A DNA stretch of 64,000 bases from Roseovarius sp. Pro17 (GTDB taxonomy: Bacteria; Pseudomonadota; Alphaproteobacteria; Rhodobacterales; Rhodobacteraceae). Position numbers and translations under genes: made by a program. Numbering within the stretch: position 1 is the first letter of the stretch; every line of letters starts with the position of its first letter. The notes under the pieces were generated by a model that worked only from the letters and a program-made list of their open reading frames with translations, made no database searches and had not been told where the DNA came from. The stretch is taken from positions 496,001 to 560,000 of the forward strand of contig NZ_CP141179.1 in the NCBI RefSeq assembly GCF_035599575.1, read 5' to 3'. Positions 36,852 to 46,294 of this stretch are shown in pieces.

Positions 36852-39398
36852 ATGCCCCGCTATTCCGCCGCCGAAATCGAAGCCAACTGGCAAAAAGCCT
36901 GGGACGAGGCCGGAATTTTCCGCGCCGAGCCTGATCCCACGAAGCCCAAATACTACGTGCTGGAGATGTTTCCCTACCCCTCGGGGCGTATTCATATGGG
37001 TCATGTGCGCAACTACACGATGGGCGACGTTATCGCGCGACACAAGCTGGCGACAGGGCACAACGTGCTGCATCCGTTTGGTTGGGATGCCTTCGGCTTG
37101 GCTGCCGAGAATGCCGCAATCGAAAAAGGCATTCATCCAGCGAAGTGGACCTACCAAAACATCGAGGACATGAAAGCCCAGATGAAACCGCTGGGCATTT
37201 CTCACGACTGGTCGCGTGAAATTGCGACTTGTCACCCCGAATACTATCGGCACCAGCAAGCAATGTTCCTCGACATGCTTGAGGCCGGGCTGGTCTATCG
37301 CAAGAACGCTATGGTCAACTGGGATCCGGTCGACATGACCGTGCTGGCGAACGAGCAGGTCGAGAACGGGCGCGGCTGGCGATCAGGCGCCGAGGTCGAG
37401 CGGCGCGAACTGACGCAGTGGTTCTTTGCCATTTCCGACATGGCCGAGGAATTGCTTGAGGCGCTCGATACGCTGGACGACTGGCCCGCCAAGGTGCGGC
37501 TGATGCAGGAAAACTGGATCGGCAAATCGCGCGGTCTGCAATTCGCCTTTGGCCTGAATGACGGCCCCGAGAATTTCGACCGGATCGAGGTCTATACCAC
37601 GCGGCCCGACACGCTGATGGGCGCGAGCTTTGTCGGCATTTCGCCCGACCATCCACTGGCCAAGCAGTTGGAAAAGGACAATGCCGATCTGGCCGCGTTC
37701 AATGCCGAATGCCGCAAGGGTGGCACGACCGAAGAGGCGCTGGAAAAGGCCGAAAAGCGTGGCTTTGATACCGGTCTAACCGTGCGCCACCCCTTTGATA
37801 CGTCTTGGGAATTGCCGGTTTATGTCGCCAATTTCATCCTTATGGATTACGGCACCGGCGCGATTTTCGGTGTGCCTGCGCATGACCATCGCGATTTCGA
37901 CTTTGCTGCCAAATATGGCCTGCCGATCATTCCGGCCTTTCTGCCGTCCGAGGATGCAGACCCGCACCTGACCGAGGCTTATGTCCCGCCCAAGACCGAG
38001 CCGGTCCACTACGTCAGCAGCTTTGCGGGCGGGACGTGGCAGACCGGCGCCGATGCCATTGATGCGACTATCGACTTTTGCGAGGCCAATGGTGTCGGAC
38101 ACGGCGTGACCAAGTTCCGCCTGCGCGACTGGGGCCTGAGCCGCCAGCGCTATTGGGGATGCCCGATCCCGGTCGTGCACTGCGACGCCTGCGGTGTTGT
38201 CCCTGAGAAAAAGGAAAACCTGCCGATCCGCCTGCCGGATGACGTGACGTTCGATGTTCCCGGCAATCCGCTGGACCGCCATCCGACCTGGCGTCAGACA
38301 GCTTGCCCAAAATGCGGTGGCGAGGCCCGACGCGAGACGGACACGATGGACACGTTCGTCGACAGCTCGTGGTATTTCGTGCGCTTTACCGCGCCGCGCG
38401 CTGACACCCCCACCGATCTGGCGGCGGCGGACTATTGGATGAACGTCGATCAGTATATCGGCGGGGTCGAACACGCGATTCTGCACCTGCTCTACAGCCG
38501 CTTTTTCGCCCGTGCGATGCAGATCACCGGCCATTTGCCGAAAACTGCTGTGGAGCCATTCAATGCGCTCTTCACCCAAGGGATGGTGACGCATGAGATC
38601 TATCAGACGGCAGGTTCGAATGGCCGCCCGGTGTATCACCTGCCCGAAGATGTGAGCGATGGCAAGCTGAGCGACGGCACGCAGGTTGAAATCGTCCCAT
38701 CCGCCAAGATGTCGAAATCAAAGAAAAACGTCGTCGATCCCATTGGTATCATCGACGCTTACGGCGCCGACACCGCCCGCTGGTTTGTCCTGTCCGATAG
38801 CCCGCCCGAGCGGGATGTCGAATGGACCGCCGCCGGGGCCGAGGCTGCGCATAAACACCTCGCGCGGGTCTGGCGCATAGTGTCCGAGATCGCGGAGGGG
38901 TCCGAGGATGGCACGCCGCAGGCAGATGAGGCGTTGCTGCGCGACATGCACAAGGCGATCCATGACGTCAGCGGCGGGGTGGAATCGTTTGGCTTTAACG
39001 CAGCGATTGCGCGGCTATATGCCTTTACCGCCACGCTGGCGAAAAGCGATGCTGGCAGCGCGGCCAAACGCGAGGCCGCGCGCACGCTGGCGCAGCTGAT
39101 GTCGCCCATGACCCCGCATTTGGCCGAAGAACTGTGGCACTTGCTGGGCGGTGAGGGTCTGATCGCGACCGCGCCGTGGCCGGTGGCGGATGCTGCGATG
39201 ATGATCGACGATACCATTACACTGCCCGTCCAGATCAACGGCAAGCGGCGCACAGAAATTCAGGTGCCGCAGGATATGGCCAAGGACGAGGTTGAAAAAA
39301 TCGCGCTGGCAAGTGATGCTGTGCAGCGAGCGCTGGATGGGGCCCAGCCCAAGAAGGTCATCGTCGTCCCCGGACGGATCGTCAATGTCGTTGTTTAG
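36852..39398 (+). CDS. leuS: Leucyl-tRNA synthetase
   Basis: 848 residues, full length class I synthetase. HIGH is HMGH (48-51), KMSKS is at 619-623, and the CP1 editing domain (about 220-420) is complete with the [12 protein letters not shown] and [12 protein letters not shown] motifs. The C-terminus has a short anticodon-binding and LeuS-specific tail. The ATG at 36852 is preferred over an in-frame upstream extension that overlaps the divergent glycosyltransferase gene. lptE starts 14 bases before the leuS stop, so leuS-lptE-holA form an operon. Confidence 0.97.
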   Translation: MPRYSAAEIEANWQKAWDEAGIFRAEPDPTKPKYYVLEMFPYPSGRIHMGHVRNYTMGDVIARHKLATGHNVLHPFGWDAFGLAAENAAIEKGIHPAKWTYQNIEDMKAQMKPLGISHDWSREIATCHPEYYRHQQAMFLDMLEAGLVYRKNAMVNWDPVDMTVLANEQVENGRGWRSGAEVERRELTQWFFAISDMAEELLEALDTLDDWPAKVRLMQENWIGKSRGLQFAFGLNDGPENFDRIEVYTTRPDTLMGASFVGISPDHPLAKQLEKDNADLAAFNAECRKGGTTEEALEKAEKRGFDTGLTVRHPFDTSWELPVYVANFILMDYGTGAIFGVPAHDHRDFDFAAKYGLPIIPAFLPSEDADPHLTEAYVPPKTEPVHYVSSFAGGTWQTGADAIDATIDFCEANGVGHGVTKFRLRDWGLSRQRYWGCPIPVVHCDACGVVPEKKENLPIRLPDDVTFDVPGNPLDRHPTWRQTACPKCGGEARRETDTMDTFVDSSWYFVRFTAPRADTPTDLAAADYWMNVDQYIGGVEHAILHLLYSRFFARAMQITGHLPKTAVEPFNALFTQGMVTHEIYQTAGSNGRPVYHLPEDVSDGKLSDGTQVEIVPSAKMSKSKKNVVDPIGIIDAYGADTARWFVLSDSPPERDVEWTAAGAEAAHKHLARVWRIVSEIAEGSEDGTPQADEALLRDMHKAIHDVSGGVESFGFNAAIARLYAFTATLAKSDAGSAAKREAARTLAQLMSPMTPHLAEELWHLLGGEGLIATAPWPVADAAMMIDDTITLPVQINGKRRTEIQVPQDMAKDEVEKIALASDAVQRALDGAQPKKVIVVPGRIVNVVV

Positions 39399-39876
39399 TA
39401 GGCGCATATTCTGCTTCGGCCTGTTCGCCGCTCTTCCGGCTTGCGGGTTCACGCCTGTCTATGGGCCGGGCGGCGCTGGCAGCGCGCTGCAAAATGCGGT
39501 GCTGGTCGACACGCCCATCACGCGCGAAGATTACTTGCTGACCCGTGAGCTGGAAACGCGGCTGGGGCGCGCCAATCCGGGGCGCTATGGTCTTAGCTAT
39601 TCAATCACGGTCGGCTCGGAATCCGTCGCGATTTCAAAAGACAACGTGACCGCGCGCTATAACCTCTTGGGCAACGCCACGTTTGCGCTGCGCGATCTGG
39701 ATACGCTGGCGGTTATCACCAGCGGCAAGGCCAGCAATTTCACCGGCTATTCCGCCTCCGGATCGACCGTGGCGACGCAGGCGGCCGAGCGTGATGCGCG
39801 CGAGCGGCTGATGATCATCCTTGCAAATCAGATTATCACTCAGCTGGTCGTGGCTACGCCTGCCTCAGGCCTATGA
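39385..39876 (+). CDS. lptE: LPS-assembly lipoprotein LptE
   Basis: 163 residues. The lipobox LPAC puts the lipidated Cys at residue 20, followed by [10 protein letters not shown], the normal LptE start of the mature chain. LptE plugs LptD in the outer membrane during LPS export. Family similarity is low beyond the N-terminus, so the call rests also on its place between leuS and holA, the conserved order. It overlaps leuS by 14 bases and holA by four (ATGA). Confidence 0.9.
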   Translation: MSLFSRRIFCFGLFAALPACGFTPVYGPGGAGSALQNAVLVDTPITREDYLLTRELETRLGRANPGRYGLSYSITVGSESVAISKDNVTARYNLLGNATFALRDLDTLAVITSGKASNFTGYSASGSTVATQAAERDARERLMIILANQIITQLVVATPASGL

Positions 39877-40898
39877 AACTCACCGCCCGCGATGCGCCCG
39901 GCTACTTTGCGCGGCCCGACCCTGCGCGCACCGGCCTCTTGATCTTTGGCGCTGACGCCATGCGCATCGCGCTGCGCCGTGCCGAGGTGATCGCGGCCCT
40001 TGTTGGTCCTACCGGCGATGAGGAAATGCGCGTGACCCGCATGCCAGCGCCAGAACTGCGCAAGGACCCTGCGCGCCTTAATGACGCGGTTAAGGCAGCC
40101 AGTTTCTTTCCCGGCCCGCGCGTTGCCTTTGTCGAGGATGCGACCGAGGCGATGGCAGCGCCCATCCTTGCCGCAATCGAGGATTGGCGTGAGGGTGACG
40201 CGCAAATCATCGTGACGGCGGGCCAGCTAAAGCCGACGTCAAAGCTGCGCAAGGCTTTCGAGAACCACAAGAATGCCTACGCCGCCGCGATCTACGACGA
40301 TCCGCCCAGCCGGGCCGAAATTGAGGCGATGCTGGCCTCATCGGGGCTAAAGAACATCGGGCAGGAGGCGCTGCGCGATCTGAATGATCTGGGCCGCGCG
40401 CTGGACCCCGGTGATTTTCGCCAGACCGTGGACAAGTTGTCGCTGTATAAACTGAACGACGACACCCCCGTATCGCCTGAGGATGTCACCGCCTGCGCCC
40501 CTGCCTCGGTCGAGGCGGATCTGGATGACGTGCTGCACATCGTTGCCGAGGCGCGCTCGGGCGAGATCGGGCCGATCATGAAGCGGCTGCGTGCCCAAGG
40601 GGTGCAACCCGTGGGCCTGTGCATTGCCGCATCACGCCATTTTCGCACACTGTACACTGCCGCATCAGACCCCGGCGGCGTGTCGCAAGGCATCTCGCGA
40701 ATGCGCCCGCCGGTCTTTGGCCCGCGCCGCGACAGGATGCAGCGACAGGCGCAGGCATGGGGCGCGGCCAATCTGGAGGCAGCGCTGAGCCTGTTGACGG
40801 AAACCGATCTGGCCTTGCGCTCGGCCAATCAGACCGCACCGCAGATGGCACTGGTCGAACGGGCGCTGATCCGGCTGGCGATGCTGGCGGGGCGTTAG
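39873..40898 (+). CDS. holA: DNA polymerase III delta subunit
   Basis: 341 residues. It is the clamp-loader wrench that opens the beta clamp. It lacks the Walker motifs, as expected. Visible are the N-terminal YFARPDPARTGLLIFGADAMRI block, IIVTAGQLKPTSKLRKAFE, and the C-terminal LIRLAML helix. It complements dnaX elsewhere in the window. The ATG overlaps the lptE stop. The gene ends 18 bp before the convergent GFA gene. Confidence 0.95.
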   Translation: MKLTARDAPGYFARPDPARTGLLIFGADAMRIALRRAEVIAALVGPTGDEEMRVTRMPAPELRKDPARLNDAVKAASFFPGPRVAFVEDATEAMAAPILAAIEDWREGDAQIIVTAGQLKPTSKLRKAFENHKNAYAAAIYDDPPSRAEIEAMLASSGLKNIGQEALRDLNDLGRALDPGDFRQTVDKLSLYKLNDDTPVSPEDVTACAPASVEADLDDVLHIVAEARSGEIGPIMKRLRAQGVQPVGLCIAASRHFRTLYTAASDPGGVSQGISRMRPPVFGPRRDRMQRQAQAWGAANLEAALSLLTETDLALRSANQTAPQMALVERALIRLAMLAGR

Positions 40899-40916
40899 CT
40901 TGTTGCCAAATAGGCC

Positions 40917-41357
40917 TTAGCCCTCGCCCTTCATCGAATCTTCGACCATTGCAAAGAACTCGGTGCTGGTCATGCGGGTGTGATCGCCTTCCAGCGCATA
41001 GCCGTCCGGCTTGGCGTCGATGAACAACTCTCCGGTCAGCGGAATGCCACCCGGATCGTCCAGCGCGCCCAAATTTAGGTAGAATGTGCCGTGCTGCGGA
41101 CCCGGCGCGACGAAGCGATAATATAGCCCGCTGCCACATGCCGTGCAAAACGCTCGCTCGCCCCACTCGGACGAAGCATAGGTCTTGATGGTATCGCCCG
41201 CATCCACGGTCAGCCCGTCCGGCGGCACTTCGACCGCCATAGCAATGCCACCCGACCACTTGCGGCACATTCCGCAATGGCAGGCGTACGTTTCGGCGAT
41301 TGGCGTAGTGACGGTAAACTTGGCGGCGCCGCACAGGCAAGATCCGGTGTGGTGCAT
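40917..41357 (-). CDS. GFA-domain zinc protein
   Basis: 146 residues of the GFA (glutathione-dependent formaldehyde-activating) family. Cysteine motifs are CLC (7-9), CHCGMC (26-31) and CTACGSG (about 93-99), which bind zinc. The enzymatic role of the family is uncertain, and most members are not true formaldehyde enzymes. GGAG six bases upstream fixes the ATG at 41357. The MORN-protein gene lies 93 bp upstream on the same strand. Confidence 0.9.
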   Translation of the reverse strand: MHHTGSCLCGAAKFTVTTPIAETYACHCGMCRKWSGGIAMAVEVPPDGLTVDAGDTIKTYASSEWGERAFCTACGSGLYYRFVAPGPQHGTFYLNLGALDDPGGIPLTGELFIDAKPDGYALEGDHTRMTSTEFFAMVEDSMKGEG

Positions 41358-41450
41358 GTTCAACTCCTTCACTGGTGCGGTCATCCGCGCATATTGTTTG
41401 AAGGCAAGTTTGGCAGGAACGGTGCGGCGCGGCAAACTCAGGATGGGCGA

Positions 41451-43001
41451 TTATTCGCTAATGTTGACGGCCTCGTCCGGCTGCGCCTCGGGTGCGCTGT
41501 CTGTTTGTGGTTCGGGCGGCGTTTCTTGCTGGGCAGTTCCATCTTCGGGGCTTTCAGTGGCGCTCTCGGGTTCGTTAGCAACTGCGCCCTCTTCCAGCCC
41601 CAGCGCGCCATTTTGCCAATTGCCGCTGTCCTCCTCGCCCGAGGCGTAGCGCATGGTGCCGGCACCCTGCCGCTTGCCGTCGACAAAAAGGCCCTCGTAG
41701 ACGTCGCCATTGGCATAGGTCGCAATGCCCTTGCCGTTGATCTCGCCGTCTTTCCATTCGCCCTCATAGGTAAAGCCGTCGGGCATCTCGATCTTGCCCT
41801 GACCGTCGCGCTGACCGCCAGTAAAGCCGCCGGTATAGACCGTGCCATCTGGATAGGTGGCGGTGCCGGTGCCTTGGCGCTCGCCCTCTACCCAGTCGCC
41901 CTCGTAGCGGTAGCCGTCGGCATAGGTCATGACGCCGCGCCCGTGATTGCGCGCATTTTTGAACATGCCCTCATAGACCAACCCGCTGGGATAGGTGGCG
42001 CGCCCTTGACCCTCGATCACGCCATCTGTCCATTGGCCCTCGTAGGTGGCGCCGTCGGGATAGGTGATCTGACCCTCGCCATTTGCCAGATCGTCGCGAA
42101 AATCGCCCTCATAGACCGACCCGTCGGGATAGGTCACGCGCCCCTTACCCGAGATTTTACCGGCCACCCAACTGCCCGTATATACATAGCCATCCGTGCC
42201 GGTGAAGGTGCCCTGACCGTCGCGCTTGTCATCCGCGAATTCGCCCTCATAGACGTCGCCGCCCTCATAGACGACGCGGCCTGTTCCGTCGCGGCGACCT
42301 GCAACCAGATCGCCCTCATAGACATCGCCGCCGGGCTGCGTCAGCTTGCCCTTGCCGTCGATCTGCCCGTCCTTCCAGAGGCCGGAATAGATCAGCCCGT
42401 CGGGCATGGTCAGTGTGCCGGTGCCGTCGCGCGTGCCGCGGCTGACTTCGCCATCGTAGGTGGCGCCATCGGGATAGGTGATGTTTGCGCTGCCGTCCTT
42501 GACGCCCTCGCTCCAGTCACCTTCATAAATATAGCCGCCCGGTGAGGTCATCGTGCCGCGCCCGTGGTGCATGGCGTTTAGGAATTCGCCCTCATAGCGC
42601 ACGCCGTTGGCATAGACGGCGACGCCGCGCCCGGTGATCTTGCCGTTGACCCAGCCGCCCTCGTAGGTGCCGCCATCGGTAAAGACGATCATGCCCACGC
42701 CGTTCGGCTTGCCCAGCGCGAATTCGCCCTCATAGACCGATCCGTTGGGAAAGCGGGCGGTGCCCTTGCCCTTGATCTCGCCTTCTTGCCAGTCGCCGGT
42801 ATATTCATAGCCGTTGGGCAGGGTGTAAGTGCCGGTGCCGTGCTGAAGCCCGTCCTTGAACGTGCCCTCATAGACGCCGCCATCGTCGTATTGCTTGGTC
42901 TGGATCGCGCCGTCCTGCGCCGCTGCGCTGGTGGCCGTGGCACTGGCGGCCAGCGCCAACGAGGCTGCGAAAACGATCGATCGTGTCAAGATGGTTGCCA
43001 T
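41451..43001 (-). CDS. Exported MORN-repeat protein
   Basis: 516 residues. Residues 1-29 are a signal peptide (SAAAQ). From about 35 to 470 there are 18 complete 23-residue MORN repeats with the pattern YEGxxxxGxxxGxGxxxxxxG, then one degenerate copy (EEDSGNWQNG). The last 45 residues are acidic and Pro/Glu/Gln-rich. MORN repeats form a beta-sheet rod that usually binds membranes or proteins. Being secreted, it probably works in the periplasm or outside the cell; the partner is unknown. The 69-bp nucleotide period comes from the repeats. Confidence 0.9.
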   Translation of the reverse strand: MATILTRSIVFAASLALAASATATSAAAQDGAIQTKQYDDGGVYEGTFKDGLQHGTGTYTLPNGYEYTGDWQEGEIKGKGTARFPNGSVYEGEFALGKPNGVGMIVFTDGGTYEGGWVNGKITGRGVAVYANGVRYEGEFLNAMHHGRGTMTSPGGYIYEGDWSEGVKDGSANITYPDGATYDGEVSRGTRDGTGTLTMPDGLIYSGLWKDGQIDGKGKLTQPGGDVYEGDLVAGRRDGTGRVVYEGGDVYEGEFADDKRDGQGTFTGTDGYVYTGSWVAGKISGKGRVTYPDGSVYEGDFRDDLANGEGQITYPDGATYEGQWTDGVIEGQGRATYPSGLVYEGMFKNARNHGRGVMTYADGYRYEGDWVEGERQGTGTATYPDGTVYTGGFTGGQRDGQGKIEMPDGFTYEGEWKDGEINGKGIATYANGDVYEGLFVDGKRQGAGTMRYASGEEDSGNWQNGALGLEEGAVANEPESATESPEDGTAQQETPPEPQTDSAPEAQPDEAVNISE

Positions 43002-43152
43002 GCTCTGCCTCGAATGCCTTTGGCCGCGCTCGTGCGCGGCCTTTGCGCAAAGTTAGTGGACCGACCCCATCGGGGCAACGCGATTCGCTCAAATCGGCTT
43101 TCCACCGCGCGCCGATCTGATAGATGGGGGCACATAATCGAAGGAAGCGCCC

Positions 43153-44817
43153 ATGTCCGACAGGTTTCGCCTGACCCTCGCACAGCTGAATGCCACCGTC
43201 GGCGATCTGGAGGGCAACGCCGCGTTGGCGCGCGACGCTTGGGCCAGCGCCAAGGATGCGGGCGCCGATATGGTGGCGCTGCCCGAGATGTTCATCACCG
43301 GCTACAACACGCAGGATCTGGTGATGAAGCCCGTCTTTCATCAGGCCGCAATCGCCGCCATCGATGCACTGGCCGAGCAGTGCGCAGATGGACCTGCCAT
43401 CGCCATAGGCGGCCCCGCGCTAGAGGGCGCGGAGCTGTGCAACGCCTATTATGTGCTTCAGGGTGGCAAGGTGACAGCGCGCGTGCTGAAGCATCACCTG
43501 CCAAACGAAACTGTGTTCGACGAGGTGCGCCTATACGGAGCGGCGCCCGTCAGTGGCCCCTATACGGTGGGTAATCTGCGCATCGGCAGCCCTATTTGCG
43601 AGGATGCGTGGCACGATGACGTGGCCGAGACCATGGCCGAAACGGGTGCCGAGCTGCTGCTAGTGCCGAACGGTTCGCCATATTACCGGGGCAAGATGGG
43701 CACCCGCCAGACGATCATGGTCAGCCGGGTGATCGAAACGGGCCTGCCGCTGGTCTATCTGAACCTCGTAGGCGGGCAGGACGATCAGGTGTTCGACGGT
43801 GGCAGTTTCGTGCTGAACCCCGGCGGCGCGCTGGCGGTGCAGATGCCGGTCTTCGAGGCTGGGTTGGCGCATGTGGACTTTGTGCGCGGGCCGGAGGGCT
43901 GGCGCGCCGAAAAGGGCGATCTGGCGCATCTGCCGGACACGCTGGAGCAGGATTATCACGCTATGGTGCTGGCCCTGCGCGACTATATGCGCAAGACCGG
44001 ATTCAAAAAGGTGCTGTTGGGTCTGTCGGGCGGGATAGATTCGGCCATCGTCGCGGTGATTGCCGCCGATGCGCTGGGTCCGGAGAATGTGCGCTGCGTG
44101 ATGCTGCCGTCCGAATACACGTCGCAAGCCTCGCTGGACGATGCGCAGGCGGTCGTGGACGCGCTGGGCTGTCGCTATGATACCCTGCCGATTGCCGAGG
44201 GGCGCGCGGCGATCACCGCCACGCTGGCGCCGCTCTTTGAGGGGACCGAACCGGACGTGACCGAGGAAAACATCCAGTCGCGCCTGCGCGGCCTGTTGCT
44301 GATGGCGCTCAGTAACAAGTTCGGCGAGATGCTGTTGACCACCGGCAACAAGTCCGAGGTGGCGGTGGGCTATGCCACGATCTACGGCGACATGGCGGGC
44401 GGCTATAACCCGATCAAGGATCTCTACAAGACGCGCGTTTTCGACATCTGCCGTTGGCGCAACGTCAATCACCGCGCCTGGATGATGGGACCGGAGGGCG
44501 AAATGATCGCGCCGCGCATCATCGACAAGCCGCCCTCGGCCGAGTTGCGCGATGATCAAAAGGATAGCGATTCGTTGCCCGATTATCCGGTATTGGACGG
44601 CATCCTTGAAATTCTGGTCGATGGCGACGGCAGTATCGAGGATTGCGTGAAAGCGGGGTTTGACGCGGCTGATGCGAAGAAGGTCGAGCATTTGTTATAC
44701 ATCAGCGAATACAAGCGCTTTCAGTCTGCGCCGGGCACGCGGCTGAGCAAACATGCCTTTTGGCTGGACCGACGTTATCCCATCGTCAATCGCTGGCGGG
44801 ACGAAAGCGCGGGATAA
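43153..44817 (+). CDS. nadE: Glutamine-dependent NAD+ synthetase
   Basis: 554 residues, fusing a nitrilase-type glutaminase (1-270) to the NAD synthetase domain (275-554). The glutaminase triad is Glu45 (ALPEMF), Lys113 (VLKHHLP) and Cys149 (SPICEDAW). The synthetase P-loop is SGGIDSA (about 296-302). It makes NAD+ from deamido-NAD+, ATP and glutamine. The ATG is preceded by a GAAGGA box. A GAGTATTTT repeat lies 11 bases after the stop. It diverges from the MORN gene. Confidence 0.97.
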   Translation: MSDRFRLTLAQLNATVGDLEGNAALARDAWASAKDAGADMVALPEMFITGYNTQDLVMKPVFHQAAIAAIDALAEQCADGPAIAIGGPALEGAELCNAYYVLQGGKVTARVLKHHLPNETVFDEVRLYGAAPVSGPYTVGNLRIGSPICEDAWHDDVAETMAETGAELLLVPNGSPYYRGKMGTRQTIMVSRVIETGLPLVYLNLVGGQDDQVFDGGSFVLNPGGALAVQMPVFEAGLAHVDFVRGPEGWRAEKGDLAHLPDTLEQDYHAMVLALRDYMRKTGFKKVLLGLSGGIDSAIVAVIAADALGPENVRCVMLPSEYTSQASLDDAQAVVDALGCRYDTLPIAEGRAAITATLAPLFEGTEPDVTEENIQSRLRGLLLMALSNKFGEMLLTTGNKSEVAVGYATIYGDMAGGYNPIKDLYKTRVFDICRWRNVNHRAWMMGPEGEMIAPRIIDKPPSAELRDDQKDSDSLPDYPVLDGILEILVDGDGSIEDCVKAGFDAADAKKVEHLLYISEYKRFQSAPGTRLSKHAFWLDRRYPIVNRWRDESAG

Positions 44818-44827
44818 GGGATTTCAA

Positions 44828-44863
44828 GCGCTCCGCGCGGGAGTATTTTTGGAACAATGAAAG
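44828..44863 (+). repeat. GAGTATTTT / GAACAATGAAAG intergenic repeat, copy
   Basis: GCGCTCCGCGCGGGAGTATTTT then TGGAACAATGAAAG (split here), starting 11 bases after the nadE stop. CTCC and GGAG can pair before the T-run. It is the closest match to the copy at 30274-30307. Confidence 0.65.
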
Positions 44864-44886
44864 CCCGCGGTCGGGAGGAGCGGCTG

Positions 44887-45282
44887 CTATTCCCACCAGC
44901 GGTCGATGCTGGCGATATCGTCGTCAGACCAACCGAAATGGTGCGCGAATTCATGGATCGTGACATGCGCGACCAGTTGTTCCAACGTAACGCCTTCGCG
45001 TGTTTCCAGCTCGGCCAGGATCGGTTTGCGAAAGAGCCAGACAGTATCCGGCCATGGCTCGGGGTAGGACACGGATTTGTGCGTCATCGGCACGCCCTCG
45101 TAGAGCCCAGTCAGCTCGAGCGGGTCGTCCATGCCGAGGTCGGCCAGCATGGCGGCGTCCGGCAGATCCTCGATGCGCAGCACGACGTCGCGCGCGGCGG
45201 CGGCAAAGGCGGGCGGCAGGGCCGCCACTGTATCTGACGCAATCTGCTCAATCCGCGCGAGGGTGGGGGATGCATCGCTCAT
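44887..45282 (-). CDS. Minimal zincin metallopeptidase family protein
   Basis: 131 residues. The complete zinc motif HEFAHHFGWSD (110-120; His110, Glu111, His114, Asp120) identifies the minimal gluzincin/metzincin-like DUF1025 family. There is no signal peptide, so it should be cytoplasmic. The substrate is unknown. It converges with nadE and is followed upstream by the MBL gene on the same strand, 23 bp away. Confidence 0.88.
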   Translation of the reverse strand: MSDASPTLARIEQIASDTVAALPPAFAAAARDVVLRIEDLPDAAMLADLGMDDPLELTGLYEGVPMTHKSVSYPEPWPDTVWLFRKPILAELETREGVTLEQLVAHVTIHEFAHHFGWSDDDIASIDRWWE

Positions 45283-45305
45283 CCGCCTGATATGGGGCGG
45301 CGCGT

Positions 45306-46217
45306 TCAGAGGCGCAACTGATAGCTTTCGGGGACATAGCCGTACCCATCACCGCGCCGCTCGACGTAACCCATGGCCGGGAAGGGCATATGGTAGCCGA
45401 TGAAGGGCATTCTCTCGGAGGCGAGCATGTCCAGCAGCTTGCGCCGTGTGGCGGCGGCGGCGGGCTTGTCCATGTCGAAACTGACTTCCCAATCCGGGTG
45501 CTCGAGCGAGAACACCGGATGGTTGGCGAAATCAGCAGCGATCAGCAGAGATTTTTCGCCACTTTCTAGCCTATAGCCCATGTGGCCGGGAGTGTGGCCG
45601 AAGGCCTCGACAGCCGTGATGCCGGGCGCGACTGTGTCCTCTGGGGCGATCATCGTCGTTTGCTCGGCCAGCGGGCGCATCTTGGCATCGAAGTTGTCGT
45701 TTTCGGCGGCGGCCCAGTGGTCGTATTCCGTCGCGCCCGTGACGTAGCGCGCATTGGGGAAGGTCGCGCGATCCTCTCCGCGCAGCCCGCCTATGTGATC
45801 GCCGTGCATATGCGTCAGCACGACGATATCGACCTGATCGGCGCTGTAGCCTGCCGCGCTGAGCGCGTCGATTATGCCCTCGGGGGTGAGGCCGGTGTCA
45901 AAGAGGATCAGTTCCGCGCCGGTATTGACCAGAGTTGGCGTGAAAAAGAACTGCGCCACGTCAGCAGGCAGCAGCGCGTCCTGCGCCACCTGACGGAACG
46001 TGGCCTCATCCACGTTCAGGCCGAAAATGCTGTGCGGATCCTCGCGCGCCATCGTGCCTGCCAATAGCGTCGTCACCTCGAATTCACCCAACGTGATCCG
46101 GCGGTGCGTCGCCGCATCAGCTCCCAGCATGGGCGCAGCGGCGTGAGCGGCATGCGCCAGCGGCAGTGCGACTGCGGCGGTTAACAGATGGCGGCGACTG
46201 ATGTGAGGATGCGGCAT
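45306..46217 (-). CDS. MBL-fold metallo-hydrolase, exported
   Basis: 303 residues. The N-terminus SRRHLLTAAVALPLA resembles a twin-arginine or Sec signal. The metal motif THMHGDHIGG (about 132-141) is the classic HxHxDH, with later ligands in GHTPGHMGY and IAADFANHP. It is a periplasmic lactonase, esterase or hydrolase of unknown substrate; the quorum-quenching lactonases share this fold, so a lactonase role is possible but not shown. It lies 77 bp from the cpdB-like gene on the same strand. Confidence 0.88.
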   Translation of the reverse strand: MPHPHISRRHLLTAAVALPLAHAAHAAAPMLGADAATHRRITLGEFEVTTLLAGTMAREDPHSIFGLNVDEATFRQVAQDALLPADVAQFFFTPTLVNTGAELILFDTGLTPEGIIDALSAAGYSADQVDIVVLTHMHGDHIGGLRGEDRATFPNARYVTGATEYDHWAAAENDNFDAKMRPLAEQTTMIAPEDTVAPGITAVEAFGHTPGHMGYRLESGEKSLLIAADFANHPVFSLEHPDWEVSFDMDKPAAAATRRKLLDMLASERMPFIGYHMPFPAMGYVERRGDGYGYVPESYQLRL

Positions 46218-46294
46218 GTCACTTCTCCTGTTGGGGCACCGTCAAAGGTAGCGCGGCACGTGGCGCCGCATGCTCACGATCGCGTGAGGCGCTT

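Noticed and set aside
41451..43001. Regular 69-bp repeats that could look like a CRISPR or satellite array
   Set aside because: The period is 23 codons of a single intact reading frame and each unit translates to a MORN repeat.
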